From positions 10,795,501 through 10,859,500 of the forward strand of contig CP053159.1 in assembly GCA_014607495.2 (NCBI GenBank): a DNA stretch of 64,000 nt. Reading direction: 5' to 3'. This DNA comes from Carposina sasakii. Taxonomy: Eukaryota > Arthropoda > Insecta > Lepidoptera > Carposinidae. Positions 24,201-35,017 of this stretch are shown piece by piece. Position numbers and translations under genes: made by a program. The notes below the pieces were generated by a model, which had not been told where the DNA came from, did not search any database, and saw nothing but the letters and a program-made list of their open reading frames with translations. Within the stretch, counting starts at the first letter, position 1. Every line of letters begins with the position of its first letter.

Positions 24201-27200
24201 GCACTAACTACAATCGCCATGAGAAACCAGACCCGAGCACCTAGCATGCAAGACGATACATTGCACCATTCCGAAATCAAAAACTAGATAAATAATCTAC
24301 ATATGTTTCGCCAACAACCGTGGCATCCTCAGGATTATAGAAATTAGTAAATTAGTAAACCACTAATTATTATGAACCTCTAAAGTCCAACACATTACTT
24401 ACACAGAATTAACTACCCTCTACTAAGTATTCAAAAAATATATAAATAATAATAATATTAATAATATTAGTAGAGGGTAGTTAATTCTGTGTAAGTAATG
24501 TGTTGGACTTTAGAGGTTCATAATAATTAGTGGTTTACTAATTTACTAATTTCTATAATCCTGAGGATGCCACGGTTGTTGGCGAAACATATGTAGATTA
24601 TTTATCTAGTTTTTGATTTCGGAATGGTGCAATGTATCGTCTTGCATGCTAGGTGCTCGGGTCTGGTTTCTCATGGCGATTGTAGTTAGTGCAAGTGCCT
24701 GTTGTCGCAATTATGAGTTATCAGATCCGAGGGTCAGTGGAGGGTGTAGGGCCCGGTGGTGGGCGCACCCATAGTGAATATTCATAATATATAATATCTT
24801 GTTTAAGATAAATTTATAAGAAACTTCTCCATAATATAATTCGCTAGGATATGGTTGATCGTTTTATCATTAAAACATTGTGCTGAGAGATTCAGCTTTG
24901 TTTACCGAGATTTGGCTAGTGTATAGCTATGGGGATGAAAAATAGCGTTGCCAAAAACGTAATGTAAAAGAGATGGTAAAATTCGTCATCCGAGTTAATT
25001 GACCCGATAGCTCAATTGGTTAGAGTGAATGCACAGTTTGTGAGAGGTCGTGAGTTCAAATCTCACTGGGGTAAAAAAAAAATCTTAATAATATTTATCA
25101 TCGATTTATGTTATAACTACTTAAGGCTGATTTTCAATTAACTGTACATATATATTATCAACATATTACAATCCATCGGCGGATGTAGGCCTTCTCCAGG
25201 GCACGCCACAAGGCTACGACTATAAGGGCATAGAGGTGTTTTTGCCCATAATCGCCACGCTGGGCAGGCTAAGCGGGTTGGTGACTGCAGTGTGATTTTC
25301 GAACTATGTTGAACACGAGAAGTACTGCTAGGTAATCACCTCTTCTGATACTCATGGGCAGACATGGGGTGATGCCATACTACTTTGCCAAAACCCCACG
25401 ATATAATCGGGTGATAAATCTAAATTTAACTAAAATTATGATCAAGACGGTAGACAGCGTATACCAACCTATACATAAGTATAAACACCACCTCGACGGC
25501 CGATTGGTGTAGTAGGTAGTGACCCTGCCTGCGACGCCATAGGTCCTGGGTTCGAATCCCGGTAAGTGCAAACATTGATGTGATGAATATCGATGTTTGT
25601 TTCCGAGTCATGGATGTTTACCTATATATATGTATTTATATACCGTTGCTTAGTACCCACGATACAAGACCTTAGGGATCTTAGTGTGGGACTAGGTCAA
25701 TGTGTTGTGAAGTGTGTGAATTTTATTTATTTATTTATTTATAATAAACACTTTAGAAAAAACGTGTTTAGTACCCCTTTAATACTAAATAACTTAACTT
25801 ATAATCTTTCTACCCTTATCCTATAACCTATAAAGCTTCAGTCTCAAGCAATACGGAGTACGTACCATCTCTTAACCGAGCGTCCGTAAACAAAAAAATT
25901 ACTATAAGAATATGAACAGTTTCCCTTAGGTAAGTACGATTATTAAAAGTCAGCCTTTCACAGTAGCTTTGCGAACGTGTCATTCGTGTAACGAAATTAC
26001 TTTTTTAAGCTAATTCAGCGACTGCGCATGCGTGAATTTGATGGATAGTACGAAAGGCCACAGCATACAAAAATCAGCAATTCCACATTACCATATCATT
26101 AGAAGAATGGGAGTTTGTTTTGATAGGCTTATGAGCGAGTATAATATTATATTCTCAAAATATTTCATTCTCTATCACTATCATAACTTACATTCTCAAA
26201 TAATTATATTATGGACAGTCGTCGAGAAAATAGGTATGTAAATTTTTCATGCGTATTTTCCAGCATAATATAGGTAAGATTTTTGAGTAAGGGAAATTCA
26301 CTAATATTTTCCTACAGGTCCCCCAAATCGGGACCGCCTTTGCCCGGCAGTGGGACACCATGTACTCGTAGGTAGGCTTTCTAAAAAAGTGTTATTGAAT
26401 CGCGTCTGATTTTAAAAAGCATTGAGTATGTTATTTAAGCGGATTTTAATTTCAGTACAAATTTCTATTCAATACAATAAACTTTCAATAAATTAATCCA
26501 TATATTTTTTCCATAATATTTAATTTTTTTATATAACCATAACCAAGTTTGTATTTTTTAAATACTGATATGAACATTATAAGCCTGACCACAACAACAC
26601 TTGTGCAAACTGTCAAACTAGTCTCTCGAACTATGGTTTTTACTCTTTTTATTTTATTGAAACAAGTGATATACAAGTAAATACAAGTTCTCGTTTTGTT
26701 TTATATATAAACACTGTTCGCTTGCACTTATTCTTAGTTAGTTCACTAAGTATACTTTACTTTCATCAATCATCTAAGTAGATACTGATTGGGATACTGT
26801 GTTCAATTTCTACTCTGTGGCCTCAAATATCTTTTTTGTCACTCAGCTTTAAAATTAATATTATAAAAATAAATTTTACCTATTTCTGTATGATAAACGT
26901 GACCAGAAATGAATTAATTACCTTCATATCACATATATTTATTTCTTTATTATGGTTTGTTTATTATATTTTGCTTTGTATTTATCAAAAATTTAGTTTT
27001 TTTTCATAAATTTGACACAGCTCCGTCATCCGTCCGTCACGCCATGCGCAGTACTAAAGTTACCAAACCATCATGGATTTTGATAATTTACTAATTTTAT
27101 GAATGAAATGAAACCTAAATTTTAGCAGGTTCCCCGTAGTAATTAAAAAGGGATATTTCTATATAAAAATTGTTTGGGAAGTCAGACATTTTATTATCAA

Positions 27201-28925
27201 ACTATTTGTTTTAGATTTTTCATTATGCTTTTTTTGAGATAATATTTTATAGAGAAAAGTATACACTATCGTGTAACAAATTAGCACATTCCTTAGACAA
27301 TATCTTTAAGTATGATAAGTATTATTTTCAAGATCGATAGTTAGTTATAAATACCAAAACAATTTGTTCTGGCGAAAGGTGTTTTTCGCTTGTCCACTAG
27401 TACCTCGCCTTAAGCTCCATTTTCAAGTTTTTTTCTTTCTCATTTAATTTTATATGTAAAATAGCTGGCTTGTGTGATTGAGGAAAAAATAAACCTTGGT
27501 TTAGGCACTTTCGTGCAAATTTCTCTTATCCGTGTCATAATCTTTGACATTCCATTTTAGCTTAGTTAGACAGATATTCCCGATATTCCATACATTGTAG
27601 TGTCAAATGTCATCTTAAATAGTGTTGCATTTTACTTTACAGACGGTTTTGTAATAATACCCAAAATGTAAACAAACAATAAACTTCAATATTATATACT
27701 GATATATTTATAATTCCCTAGAATACAGATATTTTAAATAATTCTGGTGGATTCAGCCAAACTTAGAGAATTTTATTTATTTATTAAGGCATAAGTAGGT
27801 ACAAAGTCAGAATCTACCAGAGAGTGGAACCATAGTTATTGATAAATCGGATTATTATCCATTTCCATATATAATGTTAAGCTTAATTATTTATTAATAG
27901 ATAGAAACATCGGACGTTGGTTGCATGCAGGTTGCTTCCGACCGGTCGGTATGGAGGTTGTTAGGGGAGGCCTATGTCCAGCAGTGGACTTCCCAGGGCT
28001 GAAATGATGATGATGATGAATGATGAAATAGAAACAAATGGTTTATCGGATTCTACCTATTGACGCTAATGCTTTGATTACATATTGCAAAGTGCGATGT
28101 GCTGACGCGAAGTGTTAAGTAAAATTAAAATCAATGTAAAATAAATGATTAAAAGTTAAATTAATGTTTCATCATTAAAACATTGTGCTGAGGGATTCAG
28201 CTTTGTGTACCGAGATTTGGCTAGTGTATAGCTGTCGGGATGAAAAAATAACGTTACCAAAGACGTAATGTAAAAGAGATGGTAAAATTCGTCATCCGTG
28301 TTAATTGACCCGATAGCTCAGTTGATTAGAGCAAAAGCACGGTTTGCGAGAGGTCGTGAGTTCGAATCTCATTCGGGTGTTTTTTTTTTTTTCATTTTCT
28401 TAATAATATTTATACCTAATATAAAATTAACATGTAAGTAAACGGTCCGGCTGTTAAGTGATAAGTGCCGGTGACAGAAGGTACAAATACGAAATAGACT
28501 GTTAAGACACTGGCACTGATAAAGGCAAAACACAACTTAACAATGTATAAACGATTATTTACCAGCACTTTCACTTGCTCTAACATTCCTTTAAGTATAA
28601 CAAGGCTTCTCAAGGTGTACCTAGTCACTAGTCAACTGCAAACCCGTCATTTTTTTGTCATAGTAAACTATGCGTTGGAGAAACTGGCGGTCAACAAAAG
28701 TTTTCAATAACAATCAAATTATCAATTTCAGGTAACTCATTCAAAAACGGTACAATGAGAGATGTCAAGCACTGCAGCAGCTTGGACAATAGAAACAGCA
28801 TCAGCTCTCATAGCAGAGAAATGTGCGAGAATTGTCGCACATGCGGGGCTCCCCCTCTGGACTGCAGAATCCAAATGGGAATAAAGTCCGAAGAAAGAAA
28901 CGGTAACATAGAGTCGAACACTTGA
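17356..28925 (+). CDS. Neuropeptide GPCR, CAPA/pyrokinin receptor family
   Basis: A rhodopsin-class receptor of the neuromedin-U-like group that binds PRXamide or CAPA peptides and signals through G proteins at the plasma membrane. Exons: 17356-18220, 19241-19461, 23768-23855 and 28732-28925, with phases that fit, giving 455 aa. The N-terminus is Thr-rich with N-glycosylation sites at Asn32 and Asn35. There are seven membrane helices. Cys134 and Cys211 can form the extracellular disulfide. The DRY box is ERY (158-160). Helix 6 has CWAPFH (298-303) and helix 7 NPIFY (347-351). Two Cys (369-370) suit palmitoylation. The segments MPQEIYYIWSKWPYVFG and RGLAAETSTNASVLTIT place it in the PBAN/pyrokinin/CAPA group. 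I lean towards a CAPA receptor but cannot separate it from a pyrokinin receptor without a tree. The introns are full of repeats. Confidence 0.92.
19241..19461 (+). CDS. Receptor exon 2 (helices 6 and 7)
   Basis: It starts after TGGTCCGCAG. Joined to exon 1 it reads IKMLVAVVVAFFVCWAPFH, as expected for the family. It ends with DAYK at donor AAG|GTAAGT, phase 0. Confidence 0.93.
19500..20127. other. Receptor intron 2, first part, nothing recognised
   Basis: AT-rich intron sequence. No supported feature. Confidence 0.5.
20128..20299. mobile_element. Palindromic MITE
   Basis: GGTGAGAGCGAGATGTCTCA (from 20149) pairs with TGAGATATCTCGCTCTCACC (to 20284), and CACAGAGCTATGT with ACATAGCTCTGTG. The ends extend to CGCGCCC and GGGCGCG. 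The arms cover most of the element. A weak relative is near 29453-29500. Confidence 0.7.
20365..20609. repeat. Interspersed family C, inverted copy
   Basis: It contains ATGCTGCTCTGGGAGTG, CCCGGGCATACTGTACAAG and CTACCCCGTAAGGGATA, the inverted form of the 6443-6705 copy. Confidence 0.7.
20619..21664. mobile_element. MITE family A copy split by an insertion
   Basis: The left part (20619-21066) and the right part (21605-21664, ending CACACACCCTGTATA) align with the family A copy at 14469-14928. The break lies inside 'GTCGTATAACTCAA', where 538 bases of foreign sequence were inserted. Confidence 0.75.
21067..21604. mobile_element. Element inserted into MITE A
   Basis: It starts AGGGATGTTACGGAACCG and ends AAACACCCCA. 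Near its right end are repeated 'TATCCGTATCC' motifs. The flanks CTCAAAAC and CTCAATTC may be a worn 8-bp target duplication, which would fit a hAT-type element. It has no recognisable transposase. Confidence 0.55.
21875..22385 (-). pseudogene. Mariner transposase remnant with 3' terminus
   Basis: On the minus strand, 22259-22300 encodes LLLHDNAPVHK, the mariner 'HDNA' motif with the second catalytic Asp. HPPYS follows; the expected PDLAPSDYYLF stretch then has a deletion and frameshift. Further on are KEAVSAYFSDKEKTFFFEGI and LERSEKCIR, as in mariner C-termini. The element ends at TACAGGGTGTAAG (21875-21887). The 5' part is missing. This is the only transposase trace I found with the CAGGGTGT end used by the short families A, B and G. 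Confidence 0.75.
22655..22935 (+). repeat. Interspersed family D, well-kept copy
   Basis: About 270 bp, from GCGTGGTGCCGGCAGAGTAG through GCCCAGCGTGGTGACTATGG to GGCCTACGTCCAGCAATGG and an (AAG)n tail. The tail and 3' segment resemble the RTE 3' end. Other copies: 13875-14135, 25163-25382 (inverted), 36693-36784 (inverted fragment), 49533-49800 and 51512-51636 (both inverted). Confidence 0.8.
23095..23270. repeat. Interspersed repeat fragment
   Basis: It carries AAAACAAAGTCGCTTCCCGC at the start and ACGAAGTCGTGGGCGGCCGC at the end. The same family occurs inverted at 55450-55640, where the matching start is GAAGCGACTTTGTA. Confidence 0.6.
23640..23755. mobile_element. MITE family B fragment
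   Basis: It has TTTTTCCAGATA, AGAATTCCTAAACAA and ends TTACACCCTGTATA, matching the interior and right end of the copy at 7892-8159. It lies just upstream of receptor exon 3. Confidence 0.65.
23768..23855 (+). CDS. Receptor exon 3 (start of C-tail)
   Basis: It starts after TTTTCAG in phase 0 and encodes the Cys-Cys motif and a basic, Ser-rich tail. The donor G|GTACAT at 23856 fits the phase of exon 4; G|GTTACT at 23865 would fit too. If not spliced, the frame runs on 17 codons past this donor to TAA at 23906, giving an alternative short tail. Confidence 0.8.
23909..24060 (+). repeat. SINE family 1, 5'-short copy
   Basis: It contains the tRNA-like unit with A-box TAGCTCAGTTAGTTAGAGC and B-box GGTCGTGAGTTCAAATCTC, then a T-run and TTTTCTTAATAATATT. 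The conserved leader of the other copies is mostly absent. Confidence 0.75.
24114..24779. repeat. 313-bp-arm inverted repeat (long hairpin)
   Basis: 24114-24426 is the reverse complement of 24467-24779, with a 40-base A/T spacer. I compared the arms by eye along their length and saw no mismatch. Landmarks are GGGTGCGCCCACCACCGGGC on the left and GCCCGGTGGTGGGCGCACCC on the right. There is no frame of note and no terminal motif of a known transposon. It lies in intron 3 of the receptor, between two SINE family 1 copies. Near-identity implies a young duplication or gene conversion between arms. Confidence 0.9.
24867..25099 (+). repeat. SINE family 1, full-length copy
   Basis: A conserved leader (TCATTAAAACATTGTGCTGA, ACCGAGATTTGGCTAGTGTA) precedes the tRNA-like unit. 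A-box: TAGCTCAATTGGTTAGAG. B-box: GGTCGTGAGTTCAAATCTC. Then comes an A-run in place of the usual T-run and CTTAATAATATTTA. The acceptor and T stems can pair but the anticodon stem cannot, so it is not a working tRNA gene. Confidence 0.8.
25163..25382 (-). repeat. Interspersed family D, inverted copy
   Basis: It contains GGCCTTCTCCAGGGCACGCC, then CGCCACGCTGGGCAGG and GTGACTGCAGTGTGATTTTC. It is diverged from the copy at 22655-22935. Confidence 0.65.
25496..25740 (+). repeat. SINE family 2, fuller copy
   Basis: A tRNA-derived head with A-box-like GGTGTAGTAGGTAGTGACC and B-box GGGTTCGAATCCC is followed by a body with CTTAGGGATCTTAGTGTGGG and a (TTTA)n tail. Other pieces are at 11758-11965 and, inverted, at 39625-39680. 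Confidence 0.8.
25741..27566. other. Receptor intron 3, mostly unrecognised
   Basis: AT-rich. Only a short RTE-like phrase (CGCCTTTGCCCGGCAGTGGG at about 26334) stands out. No gene is seen. Confidence 0.5.
27570..27662. mobile_element. MITE family H, right-end fragment
   Basis: It has GTGTCAAATGTCAT and ends GGTTTTGTAATAATACCC, a one-base variant of the family terminus. Confidence 0.55.
27925..28020 (+). repeat. RTE retrotransposon 3' end fragment
   Basis: It contains GACCGGTCGGTATGGAGG, CCTATGTCCAGCAGTGGACT and an (ATG)n tail, the plus-strand counterpart of the end at 790-900. Confidence 0.75.
28172..28415 (+). repeat. SINE family 1, full-length copy
   Basis: It has the same leader and tRNA-like unit as 24867-25099, with A-box TAGCTCAGTTGATTAGAGC and B-box GGTCGTGAGTTCGAATCTC, then T12 and TTTTCTTAATAATATTTA. 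It is the third copy on the same strand within one intron. Confidence 0.8.
28732..28925 (+). CDS. Receptor exon 4 (C-terminal tail)
   Basis: It starts after ATCAATTTCAG. With the one base from exon 3 it reads GNSFKNGTMRD and runs 63 codons to TGA at 28923. It is rich in Ser, Asn and Cys, as expected for a phosphorylated, arrestin-binding tail. It shows no homology I recognise, so the assignment rests on phase, acceptor quality and open frame. Confidence 0.7.
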
Positions 28926-30480
28926 CATTAAATATGTTTGTTACGAGTATGAGACTTTACGCCAAGAGACTGATTTTTGATCCTTAGTGTATTTGATATG
29001 CCAGTTATGAATGTTAGAATAATTTATGTTTTGATACTTAAATGTGACAAACTATTAATTCTTCACAGTGGTTGGGGTGGAGATACCTAATTCTTACAAA
29101 CTTTAATGTATATTCGCTTCCAAATTTTTATAAATAGTGCATACTGAGAGCCGAGTTTAAATATTGGAGCTTTAGAGAAATTACGAAATAAATTAATGTT
29201 ATAAAATAGGATAAAGGGGGCTGGTGCAAAAAATAAGAGAAGTATGTATAATTTAAGAGTACATATTTTACAGTTGTTAATTAATTGAGTTTGACAGTTG
29301 TTAACAAACAATACGAAACATGTTTTTAATTACAATACGAGTATTCAGCACAATAATGTTTTAAAATGACAGTAAAAAATGTCGAAGGCAGATTGTAAAA
29401 CGCACTGTAAACATATGAAGGAAGAGTGGGTATTTCTTATAAATATCCTGCTCTTGTGAATCTCATAGCTATGTAAAAACACCGCTCTTCACCAAGTCGG
29501 CTCTCCAATAAACAATTTAATTTTGTTATTGTGTATCCAATTTGTATAATGACTTACATACAGTGTACCTAACTATGACAGTTCTCTCTATAGAATCGAT
29601 CAGTTCTTTCAGACTACTCACAACATGTGTACACTTATTGCAGATCACACTGATAACGTAGGCTACTGACCTGTGGAAGGTAGAGGTGAACTCACTTATT
29701 CTTAATTTTAGGGCACTGTGAAGCCACTGCCCGAAAATTAAATTTCATGGACTTGTCAAGCCAAAACAATGTAAATAGGATTATCTTACGTGAATTTATC
29801 AAGTGATTTTCATACATTCCAGAGTTTATCATTCATTATCTAGTCAATTAAGTATATTTGTATATTATTAAATAAATACCTCTTATTCAATATACTGGCT
29901 ATTTGTTTCCTTTTTTAAGCTCTTAAAAATTTGTTAGCTTATAAAAATAAATACTCTTGAAAGCCTGTACTCAGTGCATAATTAATTATCTCTTTGATGA
30001 TTGTTTTAACAGTACTTTAGTTACTCACATGTACGTGTCTACATTAAAAGTGCAATAAAGAGTTATTTGCTTATTCATCGTTTAATTAATTTGCGAGAAA
30101 CCACTTAGTGAGAATTTTAATGTTATTTTACTTCCATTGTGCTTAAAACACTAATATAATTTAAATAAAAACAGAATAGTCAAACTCTTTACAAGAATTT
30201 TATTAAGACCTGGAACCCCTTCTCTTAAAGATACACGGATCACATTATTCTCAGATTATTATTTTTGTATTAAATTAATGTACCGCCAATTACTAGGTAA
30301 GATTCTACGATAACAATATACGAATATACAGAATTACAAAATTAAATTAGGGAGGGATCATTTGAAAGATTTACACATATTCATAAATCTTTTTTAATAA
30401 ACTGCCAGTTTATCTTTGAAAACTGGTCTCAAGGCGTTGAATTTAATTGAATGAATGAAAATTTCCCTTACGTAAGACTA
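28926..30480. other. Receptor 3' flank and spacer
   Basis: Possible poly(A) signals AATAAA are at 29187-29192 and 29507-29512. A fragment resembling the palindromic MITE at 20128 is near 29453-29500. Otherwise nothing is recognised. Confidence 0.45.
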
Positions 30481-31140
30481 AAGCTGTAACAAACCGTATT
30501 GTATTCGTTACTGTGTAACGGGTACTGCATCAAGTACCGAGTAACGAAACGTTACCCAGGAATTCGTCTCGTTACTCGCATGTTTCGTATCATGGGTATT
30601 TTTCGTATAATATTATATATTTTTCGTATATTACTGTTTCGAATCGCAAGTGGTGTATTGATACGTTTGTTTTTGATCGTGTGTTCAACCAATGCGCGTG
30701 ATGCGGTTCGTTGAAATCGCATATTTCAAAGAACGGTGATTAGGTTTGTACTTATGATCTCGAAATATATCTCGAAAGGAAAAAACGGAACCCTTATAGG
30801 ATCACTTTGTTGTCCGTCCGTCTGTCCGTCTAGACCCTTTTTCTCAAGAACGCGTGAAGGTATCAAGCTAGAATTTTTATATTGCCTGTTTATGTGAGCG
30901 TGTCTTGTTTATGCCGCAAACTTTTGCAAATTTTCGACACTCGCACAAGCGAATCAAAACCTACATGGTACTTCGCGTAAACTCAGAATCTTGAAATTTG
31001 GTACAAAGTAACGTCTTATAGTACCTACAGATAAAGAAAAAATTGTGAAAACCGTTAATTTTTTATTTCATCATACATTATAATAAAACAAGTTTGTACG
31101 GAACCCTCATTGCGCGAGTCCGACTCGTACTTGGCCGGTG
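30480..31140. repeat. Decayed interspersed repeat
   Basis: It carries TGTCCGTCCGTCTGTCCGTC and ends CGCGAGTCCGACTCGTACTT then GGCCGG, phrases common in dispersed lepidopteran repeats. A related end lies at 11460-11520. No frame is kept. Confidence 0.55.
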
Positions 31141-31812
31141 CTACAATTGACATTGTACTGTTTAATGTTAGTATTATAATAATACAGAGAGAGACATGTT
31201 CTAACTTTGCTTTTATTTGGTGCTATTGTCCAATGTGGTAGAATCTTTATTCAGCAGTGGACTTCTTATGCCTGAAATGATGATAGAATGTCTAGCAATC
31301 TAAACAATTCAATTATGCCCAAACTATGCTTATAAAAACTGCATCAATTGAAAAACTCCATCATATCGATAGTTGGTTCAATTAATCTAAATTAGTAGCC
31401 GATATGCGATTAGCCTTAAGCGCTTATTGGATCAACAAAGTGACAAGTACTTAAAACTTTCATAGTGATTAATTATGAATCTCATCAGTTGTTTAAAGTT
31501 GATGTGAATTTAAATTACTTTGTAATAGAAATAAAGGACAAATTAAACAGTAGAGCACTAGGTAGCTAGTAAGCAGCTAAATTAATGTTTTTAACAGTTT
31601 ATGTAGACACAAATTGTGAGCTGTCGTTTACCTATAGTCTACACATTAGTTTAACTTCATTTGTAACATGATACCTTCAGTTGTATCGTATATGTAGGTA
31701 CCTAAATTATCCTAATAATATTATAAACGCGAACGTTTGCGAGGATGTTTGTTGCTCTTTCACGCAAAAACTACTGAATGGATTTTGATAAAACTTCACA
31801 ATAATATAGCTT

Positions 31813-32205
31813 ATACAGAATGTTTTTTTGTGGCCACCTTTAACGAAGGGTACGTATTCTATACATGAAATAAAGTAAGTTTATGCCAAAAAAAATGCTG
31901 GGAAAAAAATTTTTTTTTTTGAAAAAAAATTTTAAATTCCTTGATCGTGCGAAATTTATAGTGTCTAGTGTTTATGTTAGTTTTTTTATAGACAGATATT
32001 AATTATTTTTCGTGAAAAAATCCTGCTACGCGCGTCTATGTGCATTTATGCAGAAAAACGCAGTCTATTTACTCTACTTTGGACCCTAATATTTTGGAAA
32101 CCAGACACTTCCCAGGTATGCTTCCATGGAGAAAAATGATCGTGATGATGAGGAGATTCCGTGGTTTTCGGAAACGTTGACGACCAAAAATCATCCTGTA
32201 TATCA
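31813..32205. mobile_element. MITE family G copy
   Basis: The left end TACAGAATGTTTTTTTGTGG and the right end ACCAAAAATCATCCTGTATA are a worn inverted pair. The interior has TTTAACGAAGGGTACG, TTGGACCCTAATATTTTGG and ATGATGAGGAGATTCCG. Copies: 35018-35405, 40100-40180 (inverted, partial), 44262-44590 (inverted), 49186-49392 (partial) and 54946-55216 (inverted). Confidence 0.75.
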
Positions 32206-32441
32206 GAATAACACGTAGATTACACTTTTGCCCGGAAAAATATTTTTGTCCCGGATAATTTCGACATTTTGTTTTTTCTGCAGACCACGTGGATGGAGTC
32301 CACTCTGGATACATAGTGGCTTAACTGGAATTGCTATGTACAGCTACTGCTTTTCTAATTGATGGTATATTGGTAAGGGTTAGTACTCGTAGGTAGTATA
32401 TTTTATTTGGAAAGGTAGTCAAAGTTATATCGAGCAGAACC

Positions 32442-32614
32442 TATAAAAGATAACGATTTGCTTATTAGGTACAAAACAATCGCCAGCATATCGTGTAGTA
32501 CATTGTAAACAAGCTCGCTCATGAATGTGCATGGAGTTCGTGTTCAGGTCAGCATTTAGTGTCCCGTCACTGTGCGGCGTTTGCGCACGATCGATCTACA
32601 ACTTCTACCCTTCG
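32442..32614 (+). promoter_or_regulatory. Candidate promoter and noncoding exon of desaturase
   Basis: TATAAAAGA at 32442 is followed by a locally GC-richer stretch that ends in a strong donor, TTCG|GTAAGT, at 32614. The coding start exon has an acceptor just before its ATG, so a noncoding first exon must exist upstream and this is the best candidate I see. A short frame from ATG at 32521 to TAG at 32557-32559 would lie in the leader. This is inference; no transcript evidence. Confidence 0.35.
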
Positions 32615-32772
32615 GTAAGTCAAATTTAATTGTTCTTATCCTATATTGTTCACAAAATTACCATTGAATAGCCAGACACCAATAGACGCTGGATGATTAA
32701 GTGTGAAAAATACATATTCACAAAGTAAAAATGTATTTCACCAAAAAACATCTCGAGAATAAAAATATCATT

Positions 32773-32919
32773 CTAAGGGCTAATCATTCCAAAGGTCACA
32801 TAGTCTATCTAAAGAATAATGTTGATGCTGTCTCTATCATGATTCAAGTTTAAAAGAAAGACAGCATCAACTTTATTCTTCTTATAGGCTATCTGACGTT
32901 TGGAAAAATCGGCCCTAAA
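32773..32919. mobile_element. Palindromic MITE
   Basis: Arms of about 60 bp: CTAAGGGC on the left pairs with GCCCTAA on the right, and AATGTTGATGCTGTCT with AGACAGCATCAACTTT. The centre is about 20 bp. It lies in the proposed first intron of the desaturase gene. Confidence 0.7.
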
Positions 32920-33245
32920 TAAGAATTTAATTTAGATACCTAGATAGGTACTCAATTGCATGTGTGCACAAGAAAATATGCTCCCTCTTTCATGTTGTAA
33001 AAAGTGACGTTGTTCCAATATCGCTAAAACTACACGTAGTAGCCCCATTTGTAGCTACCAAATACGTATTACATTTCATGTAAACCTCGAATTAATTTAA
33101 CACATAATGCAGTGTTATTTTTTAACATAATTGAACTAAAAGAGTCAGAGAAATACTACCACATAAACAAACATTCAGATAAGAATTTACTTATAATAAC
33201 AGCCGAATTGCATGTACAGCAGAAAAAGTTGGTATCATTTATATA

Positions 33246-33716
33246 TAAACAGGATGTGTGTGTGTGACAGCCAGGCAAATACGGAACAAGTAACATTATT
33301 TTGAGTTACGCGACAGTGTTATTACTCGCAAGAAATGCATTTTTTATTTGATTATCCGCAATGTTTGCTGTCCGCGCCAATTGTATCGGGCGATCCTGTG
33401 ACTAGTTAAATGGGTTTATTGGTAGTTGTGGGATATTAGTGTTTTTTTTATTACTTGTGAGTCTCCTTAGGCGTTGATCAGTTATTAATTGAACTTTTTT
33501 GATCGCAACTTTTTTGAAAATCATCCATAGGGTAAAATTTTGTTTTCAAGTCATTATGTAAGGCCTATTTAAACGAACCACACTATTTTCTCCGAAAAAT
33601 TAGTCGGAAAATTTTGGAATTTTCCTTTTGAAAATTTTCAGTGGTTTTCGACTAAGAATCATGGACTGAAGTCACCATATCAATATTTGCCTGGCTGTCA
33701 CAAACACCCTGTATAC
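33246..33716. mobile_element. MITE family A, inverted full copy
   Basis: The left end AACAGGATGTGTGTGTGTGA and the right end GCTGTCACAAACACCCTGTA are inverted repeats, and the interior is the reverse complement of the 14469 copy. Confidence 0.75.
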
Positions 33717-35017
33717 ATACTAGCTGTTGCCCCTAAGTCCGCGTGAATTACAGAATAATGCTAGCTAGTTTCTTAACTTTTCTAAACTTTGATCCTTTAT
33801 TTTTAACTCCTTGAGGCACTTTAAGGTAATTTTGTGTCGTATTTATTTACATTGTTATGTCAACACATTACAACGGTTATTTCGCATTAAAAATTAATTC
33901 AACCTACGACTTTTTCATACTTTAGACCTGTGTACCACATTTCAATTGAATCAGTTTAGTAGTTTTAGCGTGAAAGCATGACAAACAGACAGAGTTACTT
34001 TCGCATTTATAAAGATACCTAGTCCTTAAATGTGGATATTACGTATATGTACCTACTCATCATCATCTTCCTGCCCTTATACTATTATAAATGGGGTCGG
34101 CGCTATATGGTATATATAAAGTCATAAACACGGCGCTATATAAACTCATAATATCGCCAAAGATTTGGCGTTTGTTTTACGTATATGTACCTACTACATT
34201 CATAAAATATATAAATATAGTACATATAAGTATTATATTCTATATAATGCTAGTTTTAAAGCATTTTAGGCTATATTTTGGATAAATGAGTAACTTAAAC
34301 CAATCACAGCTTAAGAAGTCCGGCGGATTATTCACAAACTAAATAAAAATGTATGAAATGGTGTAAAAATTGCGAAGATGCTAGCGCTGCGGTAAACGGA
34401 CCTCTTCTTTGCGATGAGTTTTTTTTTACATAGATTAACTATAGGAATTATAAATCATATTGTTTTTCTGTCATTGGAACCTTTTTACCTTGTCTATGGA
34501 ACCTTTTTTTAACGTAAGCAAATGCATGACGTATCGATCACGGCTATGGCAAACATGGGGCAAACTTGTAGGATATCTGAAACTCTCTAGCCTAACGTGA
34601 AAGATTATTTTATTTAGCGATGTAGGGTCAAAAAAGACTTACAAATGTAAAACAGCGCTAATAGAGAGCCATTTAGTGGCTTCAAAATCATTCGCATGGA
34701 TTTGTTTAGGTACCTTTAATTAGATACAGGTACCTGATTCCAACCTATTTACACACAATGGGCATAGGTACAATGATCTTTCACCTAAGCGCACGAGTAG
34801 CAGCTACGACTGAACATTTTATCATATCAGGATATATGGGTATTTACTTATAGCATATATTAAGTATGTCGTGTGCTGATACGGGCTATCCTGGAATACA
34901 AACTAGCAAATCGTTACTGATTATTTTCATCTGTCACCGCTATGCTAACGGTGGCTATGGTATCTCCTGTATTATCTTGCGGTTCTGGATACACGATTTC
35001 GGGAACGCAGTCGTAAG
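33717..35017. other. Spacer or intron with decayed repeats
   Basis: 33718-34020 resembles family F remnants. Beyond that it is AT-rich, with GGCGCTATA repeated near 34097 and 34133. No gene is seen. Confidence 0.4.
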
